NCBI GenBank assembly: GCA_902780525.1
Contig: CACZFL010000004.1
Location: forward strand, 30,697 to 94,696
DNA length: 64,000 nucleotides
Source of the DNA: an uncultured bacterium
GTDB lineage: Bacteria; Cyanobacteriota; Vampirovibrionia; Gastranaerophilales; Gastranaerophilaceae
Direction: 5' to 3'
This document shows, one piece after another, positions 16,342 through 24,641 of this stretch. Under the pieces are notes generated by a model. It did no database searches. It worked only from the letters and a program-made list of their open reading frames with translations, and was not told where the DNA came from. Numbering within the stretch: position 1 is the first letter of the stretch; each line of letters begins with the position of its first letter. The position numbers and the translations under genes are program-made.

Positions 16342-17283
16342 ATGGGTTTATTTATTAAGAATCATTCAAACTATAACGATTTGCCTGTTAAACAGTCTAA
16401 TACTGCACAGTTTCAAACTGCACAGGTAAATAATATTGACTATGCTTCTTTTAGTATGTCTGCCGTTAATAGTGTATTTGGTCTATTGACGAACATGTGT
16501 GACGGCAAAGGAGGTATTGATAATCAGACTACAAAAGGTGGCAAAATTGATTCTGAAACCCAGAAAAAAATTGATGCAAAGGAATACGAGTTAAAAAATT
16601 TATATTCTACAATTGATGTAAAAAATGAAAAAGATTTGTATAAAAAGGTAAAAAAACAATCTGATATGGTTATAAATTTAAGTAACGAAGTGAATTCATT
16701 AAGCGCTTCGCTACAAATTATTAATCAAAATTTATCAAGTTTAAACACTCAATATAGTAATGTCACAACACAAATTAATGACCTGAAAAAATCCGAATCT
16801 GCAAATGCAAATGATACAAATTATATTAACCAATTGAATCTTTTAAATAATAAATTGCGTGAGCTTGAATCAAAAATTCAAGCCGCAAATAATGAACTCA
16901 GTACAAAAAGAGCTCAACTTGAAAAAAAACAAAATGAATTAAATATAAAACAAACAGAGTTTGCAAAATTAGCTGGTGTAGCAGCACAAGCAGAAAATTT
17001 AGAAAATGAAATTCTTCAATTAAAAGGTAAAAGCCTTACACATGATGTAAATTATAATGTTGAGCAGGAAACAAAAGATTTAAGCCGATTTAATACCGCA
17101 TTAAAATCTTTTCCTAAAACCGGTGCAACACAAGATGATGCTGATAATTTAATAAATGCATTTAACAATAGTGGCTCTGAGAATAAGGAAACTGTAGTTA
17201 CTCAAAAAAATGCAATCCTTGCGATGAAATTTATAAAACAAGCGAATCCAGAATTAGATTGGAGCAAACTCAACATTGCATAA
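16342..17283 (+). CDS. unknown coiled-coil protein, TTGTAACAA regulon
   Basis: 313 residues with no signal peptide. The N-terminal 60 residues are polar (MGLFIKNHSNYNDLPVKQSN). Residues 75-225 form a long coiled coil (ELKNLYSTID ... NNKLRELESKIQAANNELST). The C-terminal 80 residues are globular-looking (LKSFPKTGATQDDADNLINA). No known family is recognised. Its promoter shares a 23-bp identical block with the gene at 45954, and the same upstream dyad as the sigma-28 genes. RBS is weak (GAGAGCATAAG). Ends at a hairpin terminator. Confidence 0.78.
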   Translation: MGLFIKNHSNYNDLPVKQSNTAQFQTAQVNNIDYASFSMSAVNSVFGLLTNMCDGKGGIDNQTTKGGKIDSETQKKIDAKEYELKNLYSTIDVKNEKDLYKKVKKQSDMVINLSNEVNSLSASLQIINQNLSSLNTQYSNVTTQINDLKKSESANANDTNYINQLNLLNNKLRELESKIQAANNELSTKRAQLEKKQNELNIKQTEFAKLAGVAAQAENLENEILQLKGKSLTHDVNYNVEQETKDLSRFNTALKSFPKTGATQDDADNLINAFNNSGSENKETVVTQKNAILAMKFIKQANPELDWSKLNIA

Positions 17284-17332
17284 TTAATATTTAACTTATA
17301 ATCTATGATTTCTTTAGTTTTTTGTATAAAGA

Positions 17333-17368
17333 AACGGCGTGTATTATATACGCGCCGTTAAAATTTTT
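17333..17368. terminator. hairpin terminator between convergent genes
   Basis: AACGGCG (17333-17339) pairs with CGCCGTT (17353-17359), and GTAT/ATAC inside extends the stem. It is followed by AAAATTTTTT. It serves the coiled-coil gene and probably the HU gene. Confidence 0.8.
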
Positions 17369-17389
17369 TGTATAAATCAAAGCAATGAA

Positions 17390-17662
17390 CTATTTTACAA
17401 GTTCTTTGAATGATTTACCAGCTGACCAAGCAGGAACTGTCTTAGCAGCAATTTTAAGTTCTTTACCAGTTTGTGGGTTTCTGCCGATTCTAGCAGCTCT
17501 CTTACGAGCTTCCCAAGTACCAAAGCCAACTAATGTAACTTTTTTGCCTTTAGCAACTGTTTTTTGAATGATGTCTAATGTAGCTGATAATACATCAGAT
17601 GAAATTTTTTGAGAAAGTTTTGTTTTCTTTGAAATTTCTTTTACTAATTCTTCTTTGTTCAT
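17390..17662 (-). CDS. HU-family DNA-binding protein
   Basis: 90 residues, the standard HU length: MNKEELVKEISKKTKLSQKI, then GKKVTLVGFGTWEARKRAAR and the DNA-binding arm RIGRNPQTGKELKIAAKTVP, ending FKELVK. A nucleoid-associated protein that bends DNA. The open frame extends upstream, but ATG 17662 has an AGGAG RBS and matches the family start. A consensus-like promoter lies about 120 bp upstream (17784-17811). Confidence 0.95.
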   Translation of the reverse strand: MNKEELVKEISKKTKLSQKISSDVLSATLDIIQKTVAKGKKVTLVGFGTWEARKRAARIGRNPQTGKELKIAAKTVPAWSAGKSFKELVK

Positions 17663-17783
17663 GATAAATCTCCTATACACTTTTCTACTACTTGGAGTAA
17701 AATACTTGATTTGTGGTAATCGGAATAGCTCAAAGCCCTTCTCTTTCCCCATATTTACAAGTTTTCATACCCTCTTGCTATAC

Positions 17784-17811
17784 ATTATACACATATTAAT
17801 TATAATTGCAA
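17784..17811 (-). promoter_or_regulatory. sigma-A type promoter of the HU gene
   Basis: TTGCAA (17811-17806), 16-base spacer, TATAAT (17789-17784) on the minus strand, leaving a leader of about 115 nt before the HU start. Confidence 0.7.
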
Positions 17812-17920
17812 GCATTTTTTGAAATGTTTACAATACTTAAGATTCTTAAATTTCAGGCATTTAACCAAGCTTAATGTTGCAATAATCGTTTTTTATTGTA
17901 ATATAATTTATATAACAGTT

Positions 17921-18028
17921 AATAAGGGTGTTTGGCGCAGTTGACTCTGCCGACGAGAATGTGACTAAATGTCACGTTCGAGGAGAGGTAGCATCGTAGA
18001 TGCGCTACAATGTTTGAAAATTAAATAA
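17921..18028 (+). repeat. partial tRNA-Val 5' duplicate plus hairpin element
   Basis: 17921-17943 (AATAAGGGTGTTTGGCGCAG, then TTG) repeats 18024-18046, the 5' flank and first half-arm of the intact tRNA-Val, with one mismatch. It then breaks off into CCGACGAGAATGTGAC, loop TAAAT, GTCACGTTCGAG, followed by TAGCATC/GATGCGCTA. The GACGAGAA-stem-loop-GTTCGA layout resembles the repeat units at 1-250. It looks like a tRNA gene interrupted or partly duplicated by such an element. No complete second tRNA is present. Confidence 0.6.
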
Positions 18029-18104
18029 GGGCGTTTGGCGCAGTTGGTAGCGCATCTGAACGACATTCAGAGGGTCACAGGTTCAAGTCCTGTAACGCCC
18101 ACCA
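18029..18104 (+). tRNA. tRNA-Val (GAC)
   Basis: 76 bases including an encoded CCA. Acceptor stem GGGCGTT/AACGCCC, D-arm GCGC-AGTTGGTA-GCGC, anticodon stem TCTGA/TCAGA, loop ACGACAT giving anticodon GAC, variable loop GGGTC, T-arm ACAGG-TTCAAGT-CCTGT, discriminator A. Position 33, before the anticodon, is C instead of the near-universal U, and A32/T38 could extend the stem. A hairpin terminator follows directly. Confidence 0.88.
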
Positions 18105-18110
18105 TTTTAA

Positions 18111-18130
18111 AGAGGTTTAGACCTCTTTTT
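18111..18130 (+). terminator. tRNA-Val terminator
   Basis: AGAGGT, loop TTAG, ACCTCT followed by TTTTTA, starting 7 bases after the tRNA CCA end. Confidence 0.85.
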
Positions 18131-18170
18131 TATTTTGTCAAATTATTTTTTTAGCTGTTTTAGTTTTGAT

Positions 18171-18884
18171 ATGATAACTTTTAACCCGGCGTATAACAAT
18201 ATTAACTTCAAGCACTTCAGACAAGAAATTCTTGATAAATCAGGGCGTGTTATAAATCGTGGTGATACATGTTTATTCAGAAATGATTTAGATTTTGATT
18301 ATTTAGTTAATTTTTTAGAGTATAAATATCGTGATACTGATAATGTAAATATAATTGCTCACGCTTGTTCTGATGGTGAAGAGATATTTTCTTTCATTTC
18401 AAAGATGATTGACTCATTAGGATATAAAAACTCTAAAAAATACTTACCTGTTGATGCCAGAGATGTTAACAAATCATTTATTGAAATTGCTAAAAAAGGA
18501 CAATATTATTTAAAATCTTATGAAACAGGTGCCATTGATTTTTATCTAGGTGAAAATTTTACTCAATATTTCAAATTATTAAATCCGAATTTAATTAATG
18601 TATCAAAAATATTAAAGGAGTGTGTTAATTTTTCTCAATCAGATATATTGGATGACGTAAAGAATATTGATTTTAATAATACTGTATTATTTGCAAGAAA
18701 TTTCTGGCATTATCTTGATGATGAGGATATTGATAAACTATCAATGATTTTGTCGCACAGGATGAGTAATTCATCTACGCTTGTTATTGGTGATTTTGAT
18801 AAACAATACAATATTGACAGAATATTGAGAAAATATGGATTTTATGAAACTAAGGTGTCTAATGTGTTTGAAATAAACAAATAA
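18171..18884 (+). CDS. CheR-like SAM-dependent methyltransferase
   Basis: About 237 residues. It resembles the catalytic domain of chemotaxis CheR methyltransferases: IAHACSDGEEIFSF corresponds to the SAM motif ACSTGEEpyS, VDARDVNKSFIEIAKKGQY to the AtDid..al..Ar.g.Y motif, and VLFARNFWHYLDDEDIDKL to the NvliYF motif. The N-terminal regulatory helical domain of true CheR seems reduced. ATG 18171 is preferred over an upstream TTG. No chemoreceptor or cheB is in the window, so a role in receptor methylation is uncertain; another methyl acceptor is possible. The gene directly follows tRNA-Val and ends at a strong hairpin. Confidence 0.68.
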   Translation: MITFNPAYNNINFKHFRQEILDKSGRVINRGDTCLFRNDLDFDYLVNFLEYKYRDTDNVNIIAHACSDGEEIFSFISKMIDSLGYKNSKKYLPVDARDVNKSFIEIAKKGQYYLKSYETGAIDFYLGENFTQYFKLLNPNLINVSKILKECVNFSQSDILDDVKNIDFNNTVLFARNFWHYLDDEDIDKLSMILSHRMSNSSTLVIGDFDKQYNIDRILRKYGFYETKVSNVFEINK

Positions 18885-18915
18885 AAACTCTCTTTTATAA
18901 AAGAGAGTTTTTATT
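18884..18915. terminator. bidirectional hairpin terminator
   Basis: AAAACTCTCTTTT, loop AT, AAAAGAGAGTTTT flanked by A and T tracts, between the convergent CheR-like gene and leuS. Confidence 0.85.
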
Positions 18916-18935
18916 TTATATAGTATGCTGAAAAT

Positions 18936-21419
18936 TTATTTTACAACTATATTAACTAACTTTTTCGGAACAACAATAGTCTTAATAATAGTCATTCCTG
19001 CCGTCAGTTCTTTTATTTTGTCCGTAGAAAGTGCGATTTGTTTAAGTTCATCGTCGCTTACGCCTTCATCGACTTCTACTTTATCTTTTACTTTACCGTT
19101 AATCTGGACAACGAGAGTGATTTTACTTGCTTTTGCCAGATTTTCATCCCACTCGCACCATTTTTCATCATGAATGGAGTTTGCGTGTCCGAGCTCTTTC
19201 CAGATTTCTTCCGACATGTGAACTGTAACCGGTGACATTAGTTTTACAAGTGACTCAACTGCAAAGCTGAATACATTTTTATCTTCTCCGTTCAGTTCAC
19301 GTTTTTTGCCACGCCATTCATATATAGCATTTGTAAGTTCTCTGTATTTTGAGATAACGGTATTAAACTGAAAATCGTTTGATATATCGTTAGTAATACC
19401 TTTCATAGCTATATTAACAATTCTTACAAGGTCATCATTTTCTCTTGCAAGCGGGAAGTTCAGGCTGTAATCTTTTAGGATATCACTCCTGTTTACACCT
19501 TCCGAAACAAGTCTCCATACACGGTTGAGGAATTTGTAACAACCTTCAACACCTGCATCAGACCAGTCAAAGTCGCGTGCCGGTGGAGAGTCTGAAAGAA
19601 TGAATAATCTTGCTGTATCAGCTCCGAAGTTTTCAAATATTTCATCAGGATCTACTGTATTACCCTTTGATTTTGACATTTTTGAGCCATCTTTCAGCAC
19701 CATGCCTTGTGTTAACAGGTTTTTAAATGGTTCATCAAAATCAAGAAGTCCGCAGTCTCGGAGAGCCTTAGTAAAGAATCTTGAGTATAACAAGTGTAAA
19801 ATTGCGTGTTCAATGCCGCCTACGTATTGGTCAACAGGAAGCCATTTATTAACAAGGTCTTTGTCAAAACATTTTTTACTGTTTCTTGCATCTGAGTATC
19901 TCAGGTAGTACCAGCTTGAACAAACGAAGGTGTCCATTGTGTCCATCTCTCTTGTTGCGTGACCGCCACAAATCGGACAAGTTGTATCTTTAAATGTTTT
20001 GGAGGTTGTAATAGGAGATTTCCCGACAACAGAAAAATCTACATCAGTCGGCAACATTACCGGAAGATTTTCTTCTTTTTCAGGAACGATACCGCATTTG
20101 TCACAATAAACAACAGGGATAGGTGCTCCCCAGTATCTTTGACGTGAGATTAACCAATCACGAAGTCTGTATTGTGTTTTAAACTCCCCAAATCCACCGT
20201 CAACAGCTTTTTGGGTAATAGCTTTTTTTGCTTCCGTATTTTTCATTCCGTTAAACTCATTCGAGTTAATCAAAATGCCTTCTTCTGTGTATGCTCCGTC
20301 TTTGCAGTCCGAAGGATTTTTCGGGTCTTGTATAACAACCTTCATCGGCAGATTATATTTTTTTGCGAAATCAAAGTCACGTGTGTCGTGAGTAGGAACT
20401 GCCATTACAGCTCCTGTTCCGTACTCTACTAGTGCGTAATCAGCTGTCCACAGTGGGAATTCTTCTCCGGTAAATGGATTTATACAATGAGTACCCAAAG
20501 GAACACCTGTTTTTACTCTTTCTGTGGACAGTCTTTCAATCTCTGTCATTTTACGGGCATTTGCTCTGTATTCTTCAACCGCCTGTTTGTTTTCAGGTGT
20601 AGTAAGCTTTTCAATATCTTTGTATTCGGGAGCCACTACAAGATACGTTATACCGTGAACTGTGTCTGGTCTTGTTGTATAAACAGGAACTTCCATTCCT
20701 TCAATCTCTTTAACTTTAAATCTGAAAATAGCACCGTGAGATTTTCCAATCCAGTTTGCCTGCATTGTTTTAACGTTATCTCCCCAGCCAGGAAGTTTAT
20801 CTAAATCTTCAAGCAGCTGGTCCGCGTATTCAGTAATTTTAAAGAACCATTGTGATAGGAATTTTTTTCCGACAACTGAATCACATCTCCAGCACTTGCC
20901 GTCAATTACCTGTTCGTTTGCAAGAACTGTACCACACTTGTCACACCAATTAACCGCAGCTTCTTTCTTATAAGCAAGTCCTTTTTTGTAAAGTTGAAGG
21001 AATAACCACTGTGTCCATTTGTAATATTCCGGTTTGCATGTAGTTACTTCTCTCTGCCAGTCATAAGAAAGTCCAAGCATTTTAAGCTGCTTTGTCATAT
21101 ATGCAATATTTTCATCTGTCCACTTCGCAGGGTCTGCACCGTGCTGCATTGCGGCATTTTCTGCAGGTAATCCAAAGCTGTCCCAGCCAATTGGATGAAG
21201 AACATTAAATCCCTGCATTTTTTTGAATCTTGCTATTACGTCTGTAATAGTGTAGTTTCTAACATGTCCCATATGCAGCTTCCCTGACGGATATGGGAAC
21301 ATTGATAATGCATAGTATTTCGGTTTATCACTTTCGTCAGGCGTATGGAAAGTGTTATTATCTTCCCAGACTTTTTGCCATCTTTTTTCTATTTCTTGCG
21401 GATAGTATGCTTCTTTCAT
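18936..21419 (-). CDS. leuS: leucyl-tRNA synthetase
   Basis: 827 residues, full length. Class I signature YPSGKLHMGHVRNYTITD near residue 42 and KMSKSKGNTVDPDE near 580. A zinc-binding-like CDKCGTVLANEQVIDGKCWRC segment lies near 160, and the CP1 editing domain near 220-420. The C-terminal anticodon-binding domain ends LVNIVVK. It charges tRNA-Leu. RBS GAGGAG lies just before the ATG. It is immediately downstream of the flagellar export genes on the same strand. Confidence 0.97.
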   Translation of the reverse strand: MKEAYYPQEIEKRWQKVWEDNNTFHTPDESDKPKYYALSMFPYPSGKLHMGHVRNYTITDVIARFKKMQGFNVLHPIGWDSFGLPAENAAMQHGADPAKWTDENIAYMTKQLKMLGLSYDWQREVTTCKPEYYKWTQWLFLQLYKKGLAYKKEAAVNWCDKCGTVLANEQVIDGKCWRCDSVVGKKFLSQWFFKITEYADQLLEDLDKLPGWGDNVKTMQANWIGKSHGAIFRFKVKEIEGMEVPVYTTRPDTVHGITYLVVAPEYKDIEKLTTPENKQAVEEYRANARKMTEIERLSTERVKTGVPLGTHCINPFTGEEFPLWTADYALVEYGTGAVMAVPTHDTRDFDFAKKYNLPMKVVIQDPKNPSDCKDGAYTEEGILINSNEFNGMKNTEAKKAITQKAVDGGFGEFKTQYRLRDWLISRQRYWGAPIPVVYCDKCGIVPEKEENLPVMLPTDVDFSVVGKSPITTSKTFKDTTCPICGGHATREMDTMDTFVCSSWYYLRYSDARNSKKCFDKDLVNKWLPVDQYVGGIEHAILHLLYSRFFTKALRDCGLLDFDEPFKNLLTQGMVLKDGSKMSKSKGNTVDPDEIFENFGADTARLFILSDSPPARDFDWSDAGVEGCYKFLNRVWRLVSEGVNRSDILKDYSLNFPLARENDDLVRIVNIAMKGITNDISNDFQFNTVISKYRELTNAIYEWRGKKRELNGEDKNVFSFAVESLVKLMSPVTVHMSEEIWKELGHANSIHDEKWCEWDENLAKASKITLVVQINGKVKDKVEVDEGVSDDELKQIALSTDKIKELTAGMTIIKTIVVPKKLVNIVVK

Positions 21420-21481
21420 TTATTCTCCTCTCGGGGTATATCCCTTATTGTTAAGATTAATCATAACATAAAGACAATCAG

Positions 21482-21823
21482 CTATTCATCAACATCATCT
21501 TTTTTGTCCGGAATGTCCGGTTCTTCTGCCTGTCTTGATAATTTCTCATTAAGTTCTTCCAGTGTAATAGATTTATCCATTTTCTTTAATGCATTCAAAA
21601 CTGCAATTTTGTAATCCGCATCAGCTTTGTTTTTGGGATGATCAACAATATCGCCGATACGTTGCCCTATGTAACCCATTATTATAACAGCCGGCACTAA
21701 AATGCTTGCTGTTGCCCATATCATGTGCATATCAACAGTCCCGATTCTGACCATACAAAATGTACCAAGCACTATGATTGTTATTGATATATACATTTTT
21801 TTTATGATATCTGAATAAATCAT
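21482..21823 (-). CDS. small membrane protein, two TM segments, unknown
   Basis: 113 residues. Two hydrophobic helices at about 8-28 (MYISITIIVLGTFCMVRIG) and 34-53 (MIWATASILVPAVIIMGYIG), then a cytoplasmic acidic helical tail (ALKKMDKSITLEELNEKLSR, ending PDKKDDVDE). It lies 14 bp downstream of the PilZ gene and probably belongs to the flagellar export transcript. No family recognised. Confidence 0.75.
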   Translation of the reverse strand: MIYSDIIKKMYISITIIVLGTFCMVRIGTVDMHMIWATASILVPAVIIMGYIGQRIGDIVDHPKNKADADYKIAVLNALKKMDKSITLEELNEKLSRQAEEPDIPDKKDDVDE

Positions 21824-21837
21824 ATTTGTATTTTCCT

Positions 21838-22431
21838 TTATTTTTTATTTACGGATTCCATATCTTTTTTCATACAGAACTGAACAAGAGTCATTTTATC
21901 TATATTGTTAAGGTGAGTGAATCTTCCTGATATGATGTACTTCCCGTTGTCATTTTTCTCTACTCTTATTAACTGATACCTGCAGGAAATTTCCTGCTCA
22001 TTGCTCAGGTTTATTTTAACCTTATACTCTTTTTCAATATCAATATTGTCTGTTGTCGTAACTTTCATGCCACCTGCTGATATGTCCATTGTTCTGACAT
22101 TATGAGATATATTATCACAGGTTAGAACCAAATCTTCCATGAATTTAATACGTGTAAATTTTCTTCTTTGTAAAAATCTGTGTTTAACCGGGTTTGCGAT
22201 TGTTATTACATTATTTTCCAAGCCTTGTATATAAGATTCAAAATATAAATAGCCGTTATCTGTAAGTGAATAAAAATCACATATATGATTAACGATTAAA
22301 CCTTCAGGTTTGTATTGGAGTGCCATTTTGAATCCGTCCATTGAAACATCTATAACAGTTCCTCTGTTTGTCATTTTGAAATCCTGAGGAACTATTGTTA
22401 CTTTTTGCTCGTTCTTTAATAACTCTCTCAT
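21838..22431 (-). CDS. PilZ-domain protein (YcgR-like c-di-GMP receptor)
   Basis: 197 residues. N-terminal YcgR-like beta domain (VTIVPQDFKMTNRGTVIDVS, residues 10-90), then a PilZ domain with both c-di-GMP motifs: RRKFTRI (RxxxR, near 98) and DISAGGMKV (D/NxSxxG, near 126). In flagellated bacteria such proteins act as a c-di-GMP-dependent brake on the flagellar motor. It follows flhA by 37 bp on the same strand, which supports a motility role. RBS GGAAGGA. Confidence 0.88.
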   Translation of the reverse strand: MRELLKNEQKVTIVPQDFKMTNRGTVIDVSMDGFKMALQYKPEGLIVNHICDFYSLTDNGYLYFESYIQGLENNVITIANPVKHRFLQRRKFTRIKFMEDLVLTCDNISHNVRTMDISAGGMKVTTTDNIDIEKEYKVKINLSNEQEISCRYQLIRVEKNDNGKYIISGRFTHLNNIDKMTLVQFCMKKDMESVNKK

Positions 22432-22468
22432 GTTTTTTCCTTCCTGTATTAGTTAATAAAATATTCTT

Positions 22469-24562
22469 TTATAATTTTACCATACCCAAAGGTCTTACTT
22501 TTACGCTTGGGTTAAGTTCCGCATATGACATTACTGCAATTTGCGGATATGCACGTTCTATCAGTCTCCTGAACAAGTATCTTATAGGAGCCTGGCAAAG
22601 AATAACCGGCTGATTGCCAGTTGATGATATAGCTTTTTCAAGTTCAACATTCATCTGGTCAAGCAGCTTCTTTGTAAATGTCGGGTCAATAGAAACGCTT
22701 TGACCGTCAGGACTTGCTCCTCTTGCTATAGTTTGTTCTATATCAGGAGAAAGTGTAATTGCAAACAACTCTCCTGTATCAGCAAGGTTCTGCTGACAGA
22801 TATTTCTTGATAATGCAACACGTACGTGTTCTGTCAGAAAATTAGGCTGTTTGCTGACTTTTGCGTGCAGACTTATTGTTTCCAATATTGTCTTTAAGTC
22901 TCTAACAGCAACACCTTCTTTCAATAGTCCCTGCATAACAACCTGAACATCACCTACCGTAATATCTTTCATTATGTCATCAACGTAATCTTCAGAAACT
23001 TCTTTTTTAAGATTATCAATAAGTTGTTGTACATCAAATCTTGAAAGAATCTCAGAAGCGCATTTTTTAATTACTTCAGTGATGTGTGTAGAAATTACTG
23101 CTGAAGCTGAAACTACAGTATAACCTGACATTTCAGCCAAATCTTTATCTTTAGCTTCTATCCATATGGCAGGTAAGCCGAATGCAGGTTCAATAGCATG
23201 GATTCCGTTAATAGACAAGTTCCCAACAGGGTCGCCCGCTGTCATTGCTAAATATCGTTCAGGATATACTTCACCGCTTTCCATTGCAACGCCTTTTAGC
23301 TTAATTTGGTAAGAATTTGGCGAAAGCTGTAAATTATCACGTACCCTTATAGATGGCAAAATGATACCCAAATCAAGCGCAGTTTGTCTTCTGATTTGCG
23401 CTATACGTTCAAGCAAATCGCCGCCCATCTCGACGTTAAGCAGCTGAACAAGTCGGTAACCTACTTCAATTTCTATTGTGTCAATGTTAAGAAGCTCCAT
23501 AACACTTTCTCTGGTAGCTTTTGCCCGCTTTTCTTTTTTGCCGACTTTTTCCTGAATAGCCTGTTCTTGTGCTTCAGCTTCCTGAGTTTGAACTTCCTCT
23601 ACTTTTTCTTTACTTTTTCTGAGTGCTAACATTCCGGCAATAAATGCTATTGTTAAAAATGGTATTGTCGGCATCCCCGGGACTATACCCATTACACCCA
23701 GTAAGCCTGATACAACTCCTAAAACTCTCGGGTCGCTGAACATTTCATTTTTAATATCGACAGACAAAGAATCTTCTTTGCCTGATGCACGTGAAACGAT
23801 TAAACCTGTTGCAGTTGATATTAAAAGTGCCGGAATCTGTGATACCAGACCGTCTCCGACAGTAAGGATTGTGTACGTTCCTAATGCCTGTGTGATATCC
23901 ATATGAAGCTGAATTACACCGATAATCAAACCGCCGACTATGTTGATTACAGTAATAACAATACCTGCTGTCGCATCACCCTTAACAAACTTGGAGGCAC
24001 CATCCATGGTACCGTAGAAGTCCGTTTCTCTCTCAAGCTTTTTACGTCTTTCTTTAGCCTGGTCTTCGTTTATCAGACCTGAGTTTAAATCTGCGTCAAT
24101 ACTTAATTGTTTACCTGGCATTTTGTCTAATGTAAAACGTGCTGATACTTCAGCAACACGGGTTGCACCGCCTGTGATAACCATAAAGTTAATTAAAACA
24201 AGGATACAGAATATTACCGCACCGACAACGTAGTTACCTCCGACTACAAATTGCCCGAACGAACTAATTACGTTTCCCGCCTGTCCGTTTAGCAGAATTA
24301 GTCTGGTGGAGCTGACGTTTAAGCCAAGACGGAACAGTGTTGCAATAAGTAAAACTGTAGGAAAAGATGAATAATCCAGTGGCTCTTGTGTATATAAGCA
24401 GACAAGTAAAATTACTACTGCAAGTGATATATTAACTGTTAATAGTAAATCCAATAGTGGGGCAGGAATTGGAATAACCATCATTACGACAATAATGACC
24501 AAGCCTATGGCAAGGACAATATCGTTATTTTTCAATATTTTAGATAACTTACCTAATTCCAT
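22469..24562 (-). CDS. flhA: flagellar type III export gate protein FlhA
   Basis: 697 residues, normal length. N-terminal eight-TM export-gate region (DIVLAIGLVIIVVMMVIPIP ... TLFRLGLNVSSTRLILLNG), the conserved cytoplasmic FHIPEP-type loop (VVGAVIFCILVLINFMVITG ... ARFTLDKMPGKQLSIDADLN), and a C-terminal cytoplasmic substrate/chaperone-docking domain (360-697). RBS GGTGGAG. Part of the run fliP-fliQ-fliR-flhB-flhA-pilZ. Forms the nonameric gate that uses proton motive force to export flagellar subunits. Confidence 0.97.
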   Translation of the reverse strand: MELGKLSKILKNNDIVLAIGLVIIVVMMVIPIPAPLLDLLLTVNISLAVVILLVCLYTQEPLDYSSFPTVLLIATLFRLGLNVSSTRLILLNGQAGNVISSFGQFVVGGNYVVGAVIFCILVLINFMVITGGATRVAEVSARFTLDKMPGKQLSIDADLNSGLINEDQAKERRKKLERETDFYGTMDGASKFVKGDATAGIVITVINIVGGLIIGVIQLHMDITQALGTYTILTVGDGLVSQIPALLISTATGLIVSRASGKEDSLSVDIKNEMFSDPRVLGVVSGLLGVMGIVPGMPTIPFLTIAFIAGMLALRKSKEKVEEVQTQEAEAQEQAIQEKVGKKEKRAKATRESVMELLNIDTIEIEVGYRLVQLLNVEMGGDLLERIAQIRRQTALDLGIILPSIRVRDNLQLSPNSYQIKLKGVAMESGEVYPERYLAMTAGDPVGNLSINGIHAIEPAFGLPAIWIEAKDKDLAEMSGYTVVSASAVISTHITEVIKKCASEILSRFDVQQLIDNLKKEVSEDYVDDIMKDITVGDVQVVMQGLLKEGVAVRDLKTILETISLHAKVSKQPNFLTEHVRVALSRNICQQNLADTGELFAITLSPDIEQTIARGASPDGQSVSIDPTFTKKLLDQMNVELEKAISSTGNQPVILCQAPIRYLFRRLIERAYPQIAVMSYAELNPSVKVRPLGMVKL

Positions 24563-24641
24563 CTCTCCACCTATTACATAATATCATTATTTTAGACAAA
24601 ATTACAAGTTGTAACGATATTTTCATATAAGTAGCAGAGTT

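Noticed and set aside
17921..18000. a second tRNA gene
   Set aside because: Only the 5' end matches; no anticodon arm, T-arm or 3' acceptor strand follows.
22395..23629. plus-strand open frames within flhA and PilZ genes
   Set aside because: Antisense shadows of strongly conserved genes.
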